Shown here: positions 5,708 to 6,637 of the stretch, piece by piece | Layout: each line of letters begins with the position of its first letter | How positions within the stretch are numbered: position 1 is the stretch's first letter | NCBI GenBank assembly: GCA_030042795.1 | Contig: JASHYZ010000186.1 | Span: 1-6,637, forward strand | DNA: 6,637 bases | Direction: 5' to 3' | DNA from: Terriglobia bacterium | Lineage (GTDB): Bacteria; Acidobacteriota; Terriglobia; UBA7540 | Notes under the pieces: generated by a model | Seen by the model: the letters and a program-made list of their open reading frames with translations, nothing else | Told to the model about the DNA's origin: nothing | The model's database searches: none | Made by a program: the position numbers and the translations under genes

Positions 5708-5731
5708 CGAATTCTCACACAAATTCTTAAG
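5708..5731 (-). repeat. Right terminal inverted repeat of the MITE-like element
   Basis: Read on the minus strand this is CTTAAGA followed by ATT, TGTGTGAGAATTCG, matching the left end at 21 of 24 positions. It ends 46 bp before the thyX start, so the insertion defines the upstream region of that gene. Confidence 0.7.
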
Positions 5732-5777
5732 CCGCCGCTCAGAATCGCACGCCATCCCGAAAACATGGAAGTTAAGC

Positions 5778-6578
5778 TTGGCTAATCACCAGACTCCGGA
5801 TGTATACGTCACGAAGCCGAAAGTTTATCTTTTGGGACGTCAGGAGTTGGTAAGGGAAGAGCTTGCTCGCTTTCTGAGCGACGAGGGGTTGGAGTTTGCT
5901 ACCGACACTTCCCAGGCCGCCGAAGTGCTGGCTGAGGCTGCGGGTCGCACCTGCTACATGTCGTTCGGCAAAGGCCGCAAGTCCAATCAGGAATACATCG
6001 AGAACATTCTGGCCTCGAAGCATGGTAGCGTTCTGGAGCACGCCGTGTGGAACTTGCTCATCACCGGCGTCAGCCGGGCGCTGACCCATGAGCTGGTTCG
6101 CCATCGAGCGGGGTTTGGCTATTCGCAGCTTTCTCAGCGCTACGTGGACGAGAGCGAGGCCCGTTACGTGGTGCCACCGCTCTTCCAGCAGAACGACGCT
6201 CTTCGCGCCAAATGGGAGCACGCCATCGACACGCTCCGCGAGACTTACTGCGAACTGGCCGAAGCTGCTGCCGGGCTGGTGCAGCAGCAGCATCCCGAGA
6301 TGACGCCGCGCGACCGGCGCAAATGGGCGCGGCAGGCCGCCCGCTCCATCCTGCCGAACGCCTGCGAAACGAAGATCTTCGTCACCGGCAATTCGCGCGC
6401 CTGGCGGCACTTCCTGGAGCTGAGGGGCAGTCCGCACGCTGATACCGAAATTCGGTTACTGGCCGTCGAGGTGGCGCGCATCCTGGTGAAGGAGAGCCCC
6501 AATATCTTCCACGATATCGAGATTGTTGATGAGCCGGACGGGTTGCCGTCCGTCCGCGTACAGCACTCGAAGGTTTAG
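5778..6578 (+). CDS. thyX: FAD-dependent thymidylate synthase ThyX
   Basis: ThyX (266 residues) converts dUMP to dTMP with methylene-tetrahydrofolate and NADPH through FAD; it replaces ThyA in many bacteria. Visible hallmarks are HGSVLEH at 82-88, the ThyX motif RHRAGFGYSQLSQRY at 108-122, RSILPN at 189-194, NSRAWRHFLELR at 205-216 and AD-EIR at 221-226, all in family order and at normal length. The motif has eight residues between RHR and the Ser of LSQRY, where the canonical signature has seven. The start is TTG 5778, preceded by GGAAG with 6 nt spacing; the next in-frame Met is only at residue 61, inside the fold, so a non-ATG start is required. An ATG at 5765 in another frame gives a six-codon peptide ending at 5785, overlapping the start. 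The MITE-like insertion lies just upstream. Confidence 0.93.
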   Translation: MANHQTPDVYVTKPKVYLLGRQELVREELARFLSDEGLEFATDTSQAAEVLAEAAGRTCYMSFGKGRKSNQEYIENILASKHGSVLEHAVWNLLITGVSRALTHELVRHRAGFGYSQLSQRYVDESEARYVVPPLFQQNDALRAKWEHAIDTLRETYCELAEAAAGLVQQQHPEMTPRDRRKWARQAARSILPNACETKIFVTGNSRAWRHFLELRGSPHADTEIRLLAVEVARILVKESPNIFHDIEIVDEPDGLPSVRVQHSKV

Positions 6579-6637
6579 CGCGCGGCCGATCCCGGGCTGG
6601 TTGGCCTGTGGTTACCGGTGCTAAACAGAAGACATTA

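Larger units (their letters stand above)
5581..5731. mobile_element. 151-bp MITE-like element with terminal inverted repeats
   Basis: The ends are 24-bp inverted repeats matching at 21 of 24 positions; shared blocks are CTTAAGA, TGTGTGA and AATTCG. The outermost CTTAAG is itself palindromic, so it could be either the repeat tip or a duplicated target site. Inside are three hairpins: GCTGC/GCAGC at 5612-5624, CGTTGGA/TCCAACG at 5652-5679, and a CCCGC-GAAA-GCGGG stem-loop at 5685-5704. No transposase is encoded. Reading the minus strand gives MDSRFRGND, a spurious peptide characteristic of this type of dispersed repeat. A non-autonomous element mobilised in trans is the best explanation. Copy number in the genome would decide. 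It occupies most of the rpmE-thyX gap. Confidence 0.65.

Noticed and set aside
5358..5708. 116-codon minus-strand open frame beginning MDSRFRGND
   Set aside because: This opening is the known spurious translation of the dispersed stem-loop repeat; the rest is antisense to the MITE-like element and rpmE.
5772..6437. 221-codon minus-strand open frame opposite thyX
   Set aside because: ThyX is unambiguous on the plus strand; this frame has no family features.

Overview
This window looks like a chromosomal segment from a GC-rich soil-type bacterium, most likely an Acidobacteriota member (Terriglobia-like). That assignment is inference. It rests on high GC at third codon positions, two small secreted proteins whose style resembles acidobacterial hypothetical proteins, and ThyX used as the thymidylate synthase. 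No rRNA, tRNA, CRISPR array or complete insertion sequence is visible.

Layout. The left edge (3-131, +) carries the last 42 codons of an unidentified gene. After a gap with no convincing gene comes a secreted protein of unknown function (286-1245, +). It meets, tail to tail with only 3 bp between stop codons, the end of a four-gene minus-strand cluster. In transcription order that cluster is: a UbiA-family membrane prenyltransferase (5186-4293), an extended short-chain dehydrogenase (4280-3252), a polytopic membrane protein fusing a phytol/dolichol-kinase-like domain to a DUF92 (VTE6-like prenyl-phosphate kinase) domain (3255-1858), and a small exported protein (1800-1249). The first two genes are 12 nt apart, the second and third overlap by 4 nt (ATGA), and the fourth follows after 57 nt. 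Divergent from the cluster, behind a near-consensus sigma-70 promoter, is rpmE for zinc-type ribosomal protein bL31 (5283-5534, +). Downstream lies a 151-bp MITE-like element with 24-bp inverted termini (5581-5731), then thyX (5778-6578, +). The last 59 bp hold nothing I can identify.

How the genes may work together. The minus-strand cluster is the interesting part. In plants and cyanobacteria VTE5 phosphorylates phytol, VTE6 (DUF92) phosphorylates phytyl phosphate, and a UbiA enzyme transfers the prenyl group to an aromatic acceptor. Here both kinase domains sit in one polypeptide, in one apparent operon with a UbiA enzyme and an SDR that resembles plant NAD-dependent farnesol dehydrogenase as I recall it. 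The simplest reading is a compact membrane pathway that recycles a prenyl alcohol: prenal/prenol interconversion, two successive phosphorylations to the diphosphate, then transfer to an unknown acceptor. Family identities are well supported by motifs. Substrates, acceptor and pathway are inferred and untested.
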